64,000 bases of DNA, taken from the NCBI GenBank assembly GCA_016715285.1, contig JADKAO010000003.1, positions 248,001 through 312,000 of the forward strand. Reading direction: 5' to 3'. Shown here piece by piece: positions 25,592-34,030 of this stretch. Position 1 is the stretch's first letter. Every line of letters begins with the position of its first letter. The translations under genes and the position numbers were made by a program. The notes below the pieces were generated by a model. It was not told the DNA's origin. It was given only the letters and a program-made list of their open reading frames with translations, and made no database searches. This stretch comes from Actinomycetales bacterium. GTDB lineage: Bacteria > Actinomycetota > Actinomycetes > Actinomycetales > Dermatophilaceae.

Positions 25592-26710
25592 TCAGTCCGT
25601 GTGTGGTGACGGGTTCAGGGAGATGTGGGCGCGGTCGGGTCCGACGTGGAGCTGATGAGGGACGCCCTCGCCCCAAAGAGCCACGTCCAGCCGCGCCGCG
25701 ATCGCGCCGACCGAGACCGGGTTATCGCCGGTCACGTCGATGCGATCGCTCCCCACATCGATGCCGACCCCGATGTCCACGCCAAGCTCAGCCCCTGCGA
25801 CCCCCGAGATCCCGGCTGGCCCGTTGACTCCCTGCAGCGCCACGCCCACCGCGCGATCGACCTGTGCGGCAACTGAATCCGAGCCAACCGGCCGGATCCC
25901 CACCGACGCTGCCACATCAGTCCCCGGTGGCACGCCGAGAGCTGAGCGCACCGCCTCTTGTGAGCCAAGGGCAAACCAGTCGGCCGTCCCAGCGCGCACC
26001 ACACTCTCAGCCCCGACGCCGGTTGGTGTCGCCTCGACCCACGCGGCCCGACCCCGAATGATCGCGACCGGAACGCCATCAACCTTGCCTTTGACCAGAT
26101 CGGCCGCAGCGGCGAGTTCGTCAACGACGGCCCGCACGGTGACGGCGAGGGGTCGCCCGTCGGCGTCCACACCGCCCCGGTAATCGTCATAGACGTGGAC
26201 ACCCCACGAGCCAAGAGCGAAGTCGGTCTGTCCGCCGCGCCATGGCCGACCGGCGGTATCGGTGAGGATCACTCCCAACGTCGCGACCCCGGAAGCTGAC
26301 ACGAGCGCTTCGTGGAGCACACGGCATACCTCGTCGGGGTTGTGGGGGAGGAGCAAGAGCACACCCTCATCGGCCCCGGTATTGGAGGCGTCGACACCGG
26401 CCGCGGCCATCACCGGCCCCGCCGCGGCCCGGACGATCCGGGTGACGTGCCCACCCGCCGTGCGCTCGGCCACCACCGCCACCGTCTCGCTCGCAACGAC
26501 GGCTTCTTTGTCACCAGCCGCAGTGACCAAACCAAGCGCCTTGGAGGCAACCTTGCTGGAGATCGCCACGATGTCTCCAGGCTCAAACGAATCTCCTTGC
26601 GCAGCAAGGCTTTTAACGATCAGCGCGGCAAGGTCATCACCGTGTCGGATTTCAGGTATGCCGGGCACGCCCCAGATCTCGACGCGTGGCGCCGACGAAT
26701 CCCCGCTCAT
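25592..26710 (-). CDS. fbiB: Coenzyme F420-0:L-glutamate ligase, lacking the usual nitroreductase domain
   Basis: A 372-residue protein. Residues 1 to about 245 are the CofE-type ligase: GVPGIPEIRHGDDLAALI, GDIVAISSKVASKALG, LLLLPHNPDEVCRVLHEAL and VILTDTAGRPWRGGQTDFALGSWGVHVYDDYRGGVDADGRPL, which add the first glutamates to F420-0. Mycobacterial FbiB (about 448 residues) carries a C-terminal FMN nitroreductase domain that reduces dehydro-F420-0. Here DWFALGSQEAVRSAL looks like its lead-in, but only about 110 residues of Gly/Val-rich sequence follow, ending in HISLNPSPHTD, without a recognisable flavin site. The ATG overlaps the fbiA stop, so this is the second gene of the fbiA-fbiB pair. Confidence 0.9.
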   Translation of the reverse strand: MSGDSSAPRVEIWGVPGIPEIRHGDDLAALIVKSLAAQGDSFEPGDIVAISSKVASKALGLVTAAGDKEAVVASETVAVVAERTAGGHVTRIVRAAAGPVMAAAGVDASNTGADEGVLLLLPHNPDEVCRVLHEALVSASGVATLGVILTDTAGRPWRGGQTDFALGSWGVHVYDDYRGGVDADGRPLAVTVRAVVDELAAAADLVKGKVDGVPVAIIRGRAAWVEATPTGVGAESVVRAGTADWFALGSQEAVRSALGVPPGTDVAASVGIRPVGSDSVAAQVDRAVGVALQGVNGPAGISGVAGAELGVDIGVGIDVGSDRIDVTGDNPVSVGAIAARLDVALWGEGVPHQLHVGPDRAHISLNPSPHTD

Positions 26711-27696
26711 GTCCGGCGCAGCTCCAGGGCAAGTTCGACCGCAGCGCCCGCGATGGCAGCTGCCGCCGCTCGGTCCGTCATGAGGAGTGGACGAGACCGC
26801 ACGACCAGACCCGCAGGGATCTCTGACTCCGCGGGCGCATCGGCCGGGTCGACGAGCCAGCCACGCATGAAGTCCGCATAGAGCGACGCGACGGACATCG
26901 CTTCGGCCGGCATACCCAATGCCGCCAGGCAGGCATCCGCGTGGCCCCGCACCGGCCGCCCGCTGACGATCGGGCTGACCCCGACGACAGGGGCGAGTGT
27001 GCCGCGCAGCGCGTCGCGGATGCCGGGCACGCTGAGGATGACCCCAATCGACACCACGGGGTTGCTCGGGGGGAGGAGGACGATGTCAGCGGTGCGCAAC
27101 GCATCGAGGACGCCCGGCGCGGGAGTGGCGCGGTCCATGCCGGCGACGACGAACCGGGTTGCGGGGACAGCTGCCCCCATCCGGACCCACCATTCTTGGA
27201 AGTGGACCGCGCGGGTGCCGTCAGCATCGTCCAGGACGACGTGGGTCTCCACTGGCTGATCGGTCATGGGTAGCAGTCGGACGCGCTGTTCTGGCAGCCC
27301 CCACCGGGTAGCGAGGGCAGCGGTGACGTCGCTGAGGGTGCGCCCCTGGCCCAGCCACTGCGATCGCGCAATGTGGGTCGCAAAGTCCTTGTCGCCGAGG
27401 CCAAACCATTGAGGTTGCGCCCCTAGAGCGGCGAGTTCCCCCTGGACGGCAAAGGACTCATCCGCGCGGCCCCACCCCTGGCCCTCGTGGATGCCGCCGC
27501 CGAGGGTGTAGAGGATCGTGTCGAGATCGGGGCATACGCGCAGACCGAAGAGCGTGATGTCATCACCAGTGTTACCGATGATCGTGACCTGGGAGTCAGG
27601 GTCGTCGGTGAACCCTGGACGCGTGGCCAAATGGTCGAGTAGGCCGCGCAGGAAGCGAGCCCCACCGACCCCTCCGGCGAGCGCAGTGACGTGCAT
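26707..27696 (-). CDS. fbiA: 2-phospho-L-lactate (phosphoenolpyruvate) transferase for F420 synthesis
   Basis: A 329-residue CofD/FbiA enzyme joining the lactyl/enolpyruvyl-diphospho-guanosine donor to the deazaflavin FO, giving (dehydro-)F420-0. VTALAGGVGGARFLRGL at the N-terminus and IIGNTGDDITLFGL (metal-binding Asp, FO contact) are family hallmarks. Further on are CPDLDTILYTLGG, WFGLGDKDFATH, ILLPPSNPVVSIGVIL and VVGVSPIVSGRPVRGHAD. The start is ATG 27696, preferred over the longer frame from 27972 that runs into the whiB promoter. fbiB follows with an ATGA overlap. The whiB gene diverges from it across 270 bases, the arrangement also seen in mycobacteria (Rv3260c/Rv3261). Confidence 0.94.
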   Translation of the reverse strand: MHVTALAGGVGGARFLRGLLDHLATRPGFTDDPDSQVTIIGNTGDDITLFGLRVCPDLDTILYTLGGGIHEGQGWGRADESFAVQGELAALGAQPQWFGLGDKDFATHIARSQWLGQGRTLSDVTAALATRWGLPEQRVRLLPMTDQPVETHVVLDDADGTRAVHFQEWWVRMGAAVPATRFVVAGMDRATPAPGVLDALRTADIVLLPPSNPVVSIGVILSVPGIRDALRGTLAPVVGVSPIVSGRPVRGHADACLAALGMPAEAMSVASLYADFMRGWLVDPADAPAESEIPAGLVVRSRPLLMTDRAAAAAIAGAAVELALELRRT

Positions 27697-27773
27697 GACG
27701 GCAGTCTTGCAGGCCTTCTTGCAGGTCCAGACCGGCGTGTCGTGCGAAAAACGCGCAGATATCAGATCTCGGC

Positions 27774-27803
27774 TTGACGAAACGGGTATGACACGCGTGT
27801 AAT
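27774..27803 (+). promoter_or_regulatory. Putative sigma70-type promoter for whiB
   Basis: TTGACG (27774-27779) and TGTAAT (27798-27803) are separated by 18 bases, in the 270-base gap between divergent fbiA and whiB. The surrounding bases are visibly more AT-rich than the genes. Transcription would start near 27810, leaving a leader of about 155 bases before whiB. No experimental support. Confidence 0.5.
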
Positions 27804-27966
27804 TCCACTGTTGTCGTTTGTGTGTCCGCGCTGCCACGGTGTTCTTGAATGGTCTTGCTCGTTCCTGTTTACACCGCTTGGGCACCGTCATGGTGGTCCG
27901 GCTCGACGAGGAAGACACGACAGCAGGACAGGTGGGTGCATGCCAACGATGGGTCGAGGAGGCGAC

Positions 27967-28230
27967 ATGCACGAACTGCTGTTGGTACCAATGCAGGATT
28001 CTGCTGAAGGCGAGCTGGGCTGGCAGGAGAGGTCTCTTTGTGCTCAGACCGATCCTGAGGCGTTCTTCCCCGAGAAGGGTGGGTCAACTCGCGAGGCCAA
28101 GCGCGTGTGCGTCAGTTGTGAGGTACGCGTCGAGTGTCTCGAGTACGCCCTCGCCAATGACGAACGCTTCGGTATCTGGGGTGGCCTGTCCGAGCGCGAG
28201 CGCCGCAAGCTGAAGAAACGCGCGGTCTGA
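27967..28230 (+). CDS. whiB: WhiB-family iron-sulfur regulator (WhiB2/WhmD type)
   Basis: An 87-residue Wbl protein. The four cluster-binding cysteines are visible: one in RSLCAQTDPEAFFPEKGG, then CVSCEVRVEC, giving the C-x(n)-CxxC-x5-C pattern for a [4Fe-4S] cluster. The G-I-W-G-G-L-S turn and basic ERERRKLKKR end are the sigma-factor/DNA-contacting part. WhiB2/WhmD controls septation and division in mycobacteria and streptomycetes, and the gene lies beside fbiA there too. ATG 27967 is preceded by GAGGAGG; the frame is open upstream to 27811, but that extension is unlike any Wbl protein. Confidence 0.93.
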   Translation: MHELLLVPMQDSAEGELGWQERSLCAQTDPEAFFPEKGGSTREAKRVCVSCEVRVECLEYALANDERFGIWGGLSERERRKLKKRAV

Positions 28231-28244
28231 CCGCCCCCACGGCT

Positions 28245-31200
28245 GTGGCCGTGGCAAGCCTGAGGATGCTGGTGACCGCACCAAACGCACTGCACGCACC
28301 ATCGCACGAGGAGCCTGAGGTGGCCGCCTCGGTTGCGGAGGTTGAACGTGCCGGGGGGCCGCACGTGGTGGCCATCCTCGTTCTCCGTGATGGGGCGCCG
28401 TGGCTTCCCGAGTGTCTCGACGCGCTCGCCTCACAAACCCGCCCGCCCGATCACCTCATCGCTGTAGACGTCGCCTCGACCGACGGCAGTGGCGCCCTTG
28501 TCACCAACCATGAGGGACTGCTCGCCACGGTTCCTCATCGCGAGCTCCTCACGGTGGACTCCATCGGCACCTTCGCCGAGGCAGTCTCGTATGCCGTGGC
28601 GCGTCTCCCTGAGGGGTCGACGTGGCTCTGGATCGTGTCTGACGACAGTGCACCAGACCCGGGCGCCCTGGCTGCCCTGACTGGTGCCGTACGCAGGTCT
28701 CCCTCGGTGCGCGTTGCTGGGCCCAAGGTGGTGGCGTGGGACAACCCCAAGCAGCTGCTCGATGTGGGTTACCAATTGACCCGGTCGGGTCGGCGAATCT
28801 TCGCGCCAGCGCCAGGAGAGGCCGACCAGGGGCAATATGACCAGCGCACAGACGTGCTGGCGGTCGGCACGACGTGCATGTTGGTGCGCCGCGATGTATT
28901 CGAGTCGCTCGATGGTCTCGACAGTGCCTTCCCTGAACCGGCCGATGCCCTGGATTTCGGATGGCGTGCCCAGCTCGCCGGCCACCGCGTCGTTGTGGTG
29001 CCGGCTGCCCGGGCCCGGGACGCTGGCGCACGCTTCGGTCGAGAGCGCACTACTGAGCCAGACCCGCGGGCGGTGCGCCGGCTGCAGCGCAGTGCCACTC
29101 GGCGAGTTGCCTTGGCGCGCTGCTCGACGCTCGCCGCGCCTTTCCTGGCGTTGTGGATCGCGCTCAGTTCAGTCGCGTCGGCAGTTGGTCTCCTACTGCT
29201 CAAGCGGCCTGCTCACGCGTGGCTGGCTATGGGTGACATCACCGCACTCGCACATCCCGTGTCGTCGCTGCGCTCACGTTGGCGGTTCAGACGTCGGCGT
29301 GCGCTCGCAAGGCGGGATCTTGCCACCCTCTTTGTGACATCAGGTGAGGCCGCACGGCATACCTGGGACAAGGTTCAGGACGCGCTCACGCCCACCCGCC
29401 GCACCGCACTCGATACCCAGGACGACACGGAGACCGAGACCGGACCGGTCGCCCCGGAAGCTGACAACTTGGCCATCCTCCCGAGTTCCTTCGCGAGGCG
29501 GGTCATCACCAACCCCGGTGTCCTCGCAACGACGATGGCTGCAGGAGCGGCAGGCTACGGCTTTCGGTCGGCGTTGACCAGTGGCGTCTTGGATGTGCAG
29601 GGAGCTGGCCTCGTAGGCGGCCAACTGCAGCGAGTGACCACCGATGCGGCTGGGATGTGGCACACGTTCCGAGACGGATGGCACGGCGCCGGATGGGGCA
29701 CGAATGCGGAGAGTTCACCCGCGGTGGTCGTCATCACTGCGCTGAGCTGGCTCGCCGAACGGCTCCCGGTTGTCGCCCAAGGCCGGTCTCCGGTGTCCGT
29801 CACCATCGCGTGGCTTCTCATCCTGTCCCTGCCAATGGCCACCGTCACCGCCTACGCCGCCTCCCGGATCCTCCCTGTCTCGTCGTGGCTGCGGGCAATT
29901 GCCGCGCTCGCATGGGGCGCCGGAGGCTTGGCCCAGGCCACGGTCCAGGAAGGGCGCGTGACGGCGGCTCTGGCCCACGTTCTCCTGCCCCTCGTGGCAG
30001 CAGGCATCGTGCGGTTGGCTCGTCGGGACGGCACCTACACGGCCGCTGCAGCCACCAGCCTCGGCGCCGGCGTGGTGGGCGCGCTCGAACCGCTCATTTT
30101 GGTCCCTGTCGCGCTCGCCGCTCTTGTCCTGACCGTCCTGGGCCCAGGCGTCTCGCGTCGCCTTCGTGCCGCGTCGCTTCTCGTCTTTCCCCTTGCCCTA
30201 CAGGGTCCATGGCTGCTCCGCCTGACGCACGATTCGGTGGCGCTCCTCGCGCCCCCGGGACTGGTCGACACCACACCCGCCAGTGACGTCCCGACGTGGA
30301 TGGTTGCTGTCGGGCTGCCTCTCGGTGCTTCTTCCCTGCAAGCCCTCTTGACCTTGCCGGTCATAGCGCTCGCTGTGATTTCCACCGCCCGGCGGCCGAG
30401 ATCCCGTGCTGAGTCGGCCACCGTATCCGCATTGGGTCTGCTCGTGGTCCTTGGCACGGGGTATGCCGTGCTCGCCCGCAGCATCGTCGTCGACACGCTC
30501 GTGGGCGGCGGTTCGCTTCAGGGCCTGGCTCCCCCCGTGATGACTGCGTGGCCGGGAGTCGGCTCACAAATAGCCCTACTAGCTCTCCTTGGTTTGGGTC
30601 TGCTCGGCAGCCGGCGACTCGCTGCCGTCGTGGGAGCGTCAGGCTGGGGGTGGCGACGTTGGCTCGTTGGCTCCGCTACTGCGGCGACCGCAGTGTCCCT
30701 GCTCGGCGCTCTCGGTCTCGGGGTCAACGATCGCCTTGATAACGGGCTGAGCACGGCCGGCGGAGCGTTGCCAGCGGTCGCCGTCGACCAGTCGCGCGGT
30801 CCGGACGCCAACCGGTTGCTCGTCCTTCGTCCCACTCCGTCTTATCTCGACTACGAGCTCGTCGGAGCCGAGCCTGGGTCGGTGCTACGAGGAGTCACGG
30901 TCCCGACGGCCGCCACAGACCCAGGGCTTGGGCCCGTCGTACGGGCCTTGGCCAGTGGCACGTTTGACCCCGATCGGCCAGCAGGTCCGAGGCTCGCTGA
31001 CCTCGGCGTGGGCTTCGTCTCCGTCCGAGGCACCGCCGACCCAAGCCTGATCCGCACGCTTGACGCGGCACCCGGGGTCGTGCGGCTGGGCGCCACCGAT
31101 GACCAAACCCTCTGGCGGGTCGTCACTCGACCATCCGCCACTAACCCGACCGATGTCGTGCCCCCGGCTCGGCTCCGGATCGTCACCAAGGATGGAGCTC

Positions 31201-31520
31201 TTGTCTCCGCCGTCGCGGTCAGCGGACCGCACGCACAAACCGTGGCCGCCATCCCTGGAGGACCGGAGGGTCGCCGCCTCATGGTTGCCCAGGCTCCAGA
31301 GTGGGCAGCCCACGCCGTCGTGTCCTTCGACGGCCAGCCGTTGTCGCCCGCTCTGCTGGTTGGTACCCCGGCATACACCTTGCCGTCGTCCGCAGGCACT
31401 CTCACGATCGAAATCCCGGCCCTTCGACGGGGCTGGAGTTACGCCCAACTCGCGGTCTTCGCGCTCGTGCTCTTCCTCGCCATCCCCTTTGGCAATCGGC
31501 GTTCTCGGAGGCTGTCGTGA
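28245..31520 (+). CDS. Giant membrane glycosyltransferase: GT2 domain plus multi-pass region
   Basis: A 1091-residue protein. Residues about 40-290 form a GT2 domain: VAILVLRDGAPWLPECLDAL, VDVASTDGSG, WIVSDDSAPDPGALAAL and a Q-like acceptor region at LDFGWRAQLAGH. The rest has many hydrophobic helices (around residues 290-320, 430-450, 500-560, 580-680, 690-740 and 780-820), then an extracellular domain and a last helix (LAVFALVLFLAIPFG). This architecture, between whiB2 and DUF5719, recurs in Micrococcales and suggests synthesis plus export of a surface glycan. GTG 28245 begins 14 bases after whiB; ATG 28266 is an alternative. The stop overlaps the DUF5719 start. Substrate unknown. Confidence 0.85.
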   Translation: MAVASLRMLVTAPNALHAPSHEEPEVAASVAEVERAGGPHVVAILVLRDGAPWLPECLDALASQTRPPDHLIAVDVASTDGSGALVTNHEGLLATVPHRELLTVDSIGTFAEAVSYAVARLPEGSTWLWIVSDDSAPDPGALAALTGAVRRSPSVRVAGPKVVAWDNPKQLLDVGYQLTRSGRRIFAPAPGEADQGQYDQRTDVLAVGTTCMLVRRDVFESLDGLDSAFPEPADALDFGWRAQLAGHRVVVVPAARARDAGARFGRERTTEPDPRAVRRLQRSATRRVALARCSTLAAPFLALWIALSSVASAVGLLLLKRPAHAWLAMGDITALAHPVSSLRSRWRFRRRRALARRDLATLFVTSGEAARHTWDKVQDALTPTRRTALDTQDDTETETGPVAPEADNLAILPSSFARRVITNPGVLATTMAAGAAGYGFRSALTSGVLDVQGAGLVGGQLQRVTTDAAGMWHTFRDGWHGAGWGTNAESSPAVVVITALSWLAERLPVVAQGRSPVSVTIAWLLILSLPMATVTAYAASRILPVSSWLRAIAALAWGAGGLAQATVQEGRVTAALAHVLLPLVAAGIVRLARRDGTYTAAAATSLGAGVVGALEPLILVPVALAALVLTVLGPGVSRRLRAASLLVFPLALQGPWLLRLTHDSVALLAPPGLVDTTPASDVPTWMVAVGLPLGASSLQALLTLPVIALAVISTARRPRSRAESATVSALGLLVVLGTGYAVLARSIVVDTLVGGGSLQGLAPPVMTAWPGVGSQIALLALLGLGLLGSRRLAAVVGASGWGWRRWLVGSATAATAVSLLGALGLGVNDRLDNGLSTAGGALPAVAVDQSRGPDANRLLVLRPTPSYLDYELVGAEPGSVLRGVTVPTAATDPGLGPVVRALASGTFDPDRPAGPRLADLGVGFVSVRGTADPSLIRTLDAAPGVVRLGATDDQTLWRVVTRPSATNPTDVVPPARLRIVTKDGALVSAVAVSGPHAQTVAAIPGGPEGRRLMVAQAPEWAAHAVVSFDGQPLSPALLVGTPAYTLPSSAGTLTIEIPALRRGWSYAQLAVFALVLFLAIPFGNRRSRRLS

Positions 31521-33007
31521 CTGCCTCAGCTGGGTCCTCGAGGCGGTGGGCCGCGCTTGCGAGGCCCGTCGCGCTGGTTGCCACCACGGCGGGCGTCGTC
31601 GCCGCCGTCGGGCTTGTTCCTGGTCGGATCCTTCTCGACGCCGCAGCGGAGGCATCTCCGACAGTGACCACCCAAGGCGTCGCGCTCCAGACAGCCACGC
31701 TCTGGTGCCCCGGGCCTGAGACCGAAGGTCTCGCCGGCGTGCCGGCAGTCCCAGGGGGCACGACCACGGTTCTTGCTGCCACTGCTCCCACAGCAGCACT
31801 GATCGGCACGCCCGTGGCGGACGGCAGCGGTCTGCTCACGGTGAAGTCGGCACCTGAGGGCGCAGTCCTCGCGCAATCCGCAACCCGCGGCGCGGTGCTC
31901 CCGGCACAACTCGTCGGCCCGATCACCGGAGAAGTCGCGGCCTCGGGGTCGTTGGCGGCTGGCCTCGCCGCTACTCAGACCTGGAAGCGCCTCGACTCCG
32001 ACGAGCGCGGCCTCGTCGCCACCCCATGCCTGGCTCCCACCAGCGAGGCGTGGCTGCTCGCTGGTGGCGGTGATCCGACGCGCCGGGAGCGGCTCGTGGT
32101 CGCCAACCCGGGGGGCAACGCGGTGACAGCCGACGTCACCATGTACGGTGCGGGCGGTCCGGTCGCCGCGTCGGCGACCTCGAGGCTGGTAGTGCCTCCT
32201 CGCGGTCGAGTCGTCGTTCTGTTGGATGCGATTGCAGGGGTCGAGGTGTCGCCAGCGGTCCATGTTGTCGCCACGGGCGGGCTGGTGACTGCGGTGGTCG
32301 AAGACTCGTGGATCGACGGTGCGGTTGGGCGTGGCCGTGATGACGCGGCCACGTCCGCCGCGCCCGCGACGGACCAGGTCATTCCGGGGGTGGTTGTCGG
32401 CGGGCCTGCAATGATCCGGGTCCTGGTCCCAGGCGCAGCCGAAGCGGTGGTGCAGGCTCGCGTGCTCACGCCGACGGGCCCCCTTGCGCTACCTCAAGGC
32501 GCAGTGACCCGGGTGCCGGGCGGCTCCGTGCGCGACATTCCGATCGAGGGACTCCCCCCCGGCCCGTATGCCGTGCAGCTCACCGCTGACCAGCCGGTCA
32601 CCGCAGCCGTGATGAGCCAGCATCGGCCTGACCTCGCGGCGCCATCTGACCTGGCCTGGGCGGCGTCCACCGAACCCATTCACGGCTTGGCCGGAGTCCC
32701 GACCGTCCCGGGTGCCCAAAACACGCTCATTCTGAGTTCATCTGGTGGAGTGGCTGACGTCACCGTGTACCTCACCGCTGGCGACGGCGCCGTCACGACC
32801 AAGGCCCTCCGGGTGGAAGCTGATGCCATCGCGACCGTCGATGCCGCGGGGGCAGTCTCGGTCTGGGTAGCCACCTCGGGGAAGGGCGTGCGGGCCGGGC
32901 TCGCGGTAGCACTCAGCGATCCCGGTGGGACTCTCGTGTCATCGATCGGTCTGCGTTCGACGCAGTTGATGGGCGTTGATATTCCCGTCCGTGAGCGTCA
33001 GGGATGA
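31517..33007 (+). CDS. DUF5719 secreted/membrane protein
   Basis: A 496-residue protein whose GTG start overlaps the preceding glycosyltransferase stop. One N-terminal hydrophobic helix (ALARPVALVATTAGVVAAVGLV) should anchor or export it. The rest is an Ala/Val/Gly-rich beta-type region with recurring LVVANPGGNAVTADVTMYGAGGPV-like and VVATGGLVTAVVEDSW text, as in DUF5719. Function is unknown. It consistently accompanies the large GT2 membrane protein in this block, so it may be an accessory factor outside the membrane for the same glycan. The last ten bases overlap the convergent metallopeptidase-family gene. Confidence 0.8.
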   Translation: MTASAGSSRRWAALARPVALVATTAGVVAAVGLVPGRILLDAAAEASPTVTTQGVALQTATLWCPGPETEGLAGVPAVPGGTTTVLAATAPTAALIGTPVADGSGLLTVKSAPEGAVLAQSATRGAVLPAQLVGPITGEVAASGSLAAGLAATQTWKRLDSDERGLVATPCLAPTSEAWLLAGGGDPTRRERLVVANPGGNAVTADVTMYGAGGPVAASATSRLVVPPRGRVVVLLDAIAGVEVSPAVHVVATGGLVTAVVEDSWIDGAVGRGRDDAATSAAPATDQVIPGVVVGGPAMIRVLVPGAAEAVVQARVLTPTGPLALPQGAVTRVPGGSVRDIPIEGLPPGPYAVQLTADQPVTAAVMSQHRPDLAAPSDLAWAASTEPIHGLAGVPTVPGAQNTLILSSSGGVADVTVYLTAGDGAVTTKALRVEADAIATVDAAGAVSVWVATSGKGVRAGLAVALSDPGGTLVSSIGLRSTQLMGVDIPVRERQG

Positions 33008-33510
33008 TCGCGGCCAAACCTCGGATCGAGGTCTTCGGGCTCAACACCCAAAAGTGCGGCAATTTGCTCGGTGACGACTTCGGTAACTAGTGCTGCGAGG
33101 TCGGCGTCCGACATCGCTCGGGTGTGTACCGGCCGCCGATAGATCACGATTCTCGCGGGGGTCCGCCCCTGGGCAGCAAAAAGCCTGCCCAACGGCACTT
33201 CCGCAACCTCCCATGGTGCGGGGTCGCTGGGAGGCACTTCCTCGACGGCAAGCTCGAAGTGGGGGAACGCGCCCTTCCATCGGCTTTCGATCCGCGAGGC
33301 CGCATCGATCACCACATCGTCGAACCGCTCGGCGCGGCTGCTCATCGCTGGCACCGGCGGCCACGCTAGAGGCCCTCGTGGGCCCCGTCCGTGCCGCCTC
33401 CGAACCCTTGCTGGGCTAGCCGGAGCCCACGACTGCGCTGCCGGGTAGGCAGGTGAGCTGGGAGCCAGCGAGTCATGCTCCGCGGAAGTCGGCGCGTCAG
33501 AGGCACTCAC
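32998..33510 (-). CDS. Metallopeptidase-family protein without HExxH
   Basis: About 170 residues, related by position and text to the short zincin-like family typified by Rv3259. RRRHGRGPRGPL and SRAERFDDVVIDAASRIESRW are the usual entry, then LAVEEVPPSDP and ARIVIYRRPV. Where family members with activity have HExxH, this protein reads LVTEVVTEQIAALLGVEPEDLDP: the Glu is kept but both His are Thr/Gln, so zinc hydrolysis is unlikely. Actinobacterial members may be commonly degenerate here. The start is uncertain: GTG 33510 is chosen, but the frame is open to ATG 33585. It is divergent from DUF3499, as in mycobacteria. Confidence 0.78.
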   Translation of the reverse strand: MSASDAPTSAEHDSLAPSSPAYPAAQSWAPASPARVRRRHGRGPRGPLAWPPVPAMSSRAERFDDVVIDAASRIESRWKGAFPHFELAVEEVPPSDPAPWEVAEVPLGRLFAAQGRTPARIVIYRRPVHTRAMSDADLAALVTEVVTEQIAALLGVEPEDLDPRFGRDHP

Positions 33511-33612
33511 AGACCTCACTCTAGGTGGCGCCACGGGCCGCTGGTGGGTAGGTGTGAGCTCGTGCGGCGTGCCGATCGCGATCACTGGCCGCGGTGACCA
33601 TAGAGTGCCCTG

Positions 33613-33981
33613 GTGGGATTGTCGCGTCAGTGCTCAAAAACCGGGTGCCAGGGCATCGCGGTCGCCACGCTGACCTACGTGTATGCCGACCAGACCGCCG
33701 TGCTTGGGCCGCTTGCGACTTATGCCGAGCCACACACCTACGACCTCTGCGCGAGCCACGCTGAACGACTGACCGTCCCGAGAGGCTGGGAGGCGGTGCG
33801 TCTGCCCATTGACCCCACGCCGCCGCCACCATCCCCAGATGACTTGCTCGCGCTCGCCGATGCCGTCCGCGAAGCCGCACGCCCACGCGGTGGTGGCCCC
33901 ACGGCATACCCACCGTTGGCAGAATCCGGGGTCACCGAAGGCGCCCGGCGCGGGCACCTGCGAGCACTGCGCTCTACTTGA
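33613..33981 (+). CDS. DUF3499 family protein
   Basis: A 122-residue protein. SRQCSKTGCQGIAVATLTYVYADQTAVLGPLATYAEPHTYDLCASHAERLTVPRGWEAVRL is nearly the whole domain, with CxxxxC and CxxH pairs that could hold a zinc ion. The C-terminal 50 residues are Pro/Arg-rich and variable. The function of the family is unknown; it is a constant neighbour of pmm and the metallopeptidase-family gene in actinobacteria (Rv3258c). The start is GTG 33613. About 50 bases separate it from pmm, with no clear terminator, so joint transcription is possible. Confidence 0.87.
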   Translation: MGLSRQCSKTGCQGIAVATLTYVYADQTAVLGPLATYAEPHTYDLCASHAERLTVPRGWEAVRLPIDPTPPPPSPDDLLALADAVREAARPRGGGPTAYPPLAESGVTEGARRGHLRALRST

Positions 33982-34030
33982 GCACCCGAAAACGTCGCCG
34001 CCTCGGGCCCGAATAGCCTGGGATTAGGCT

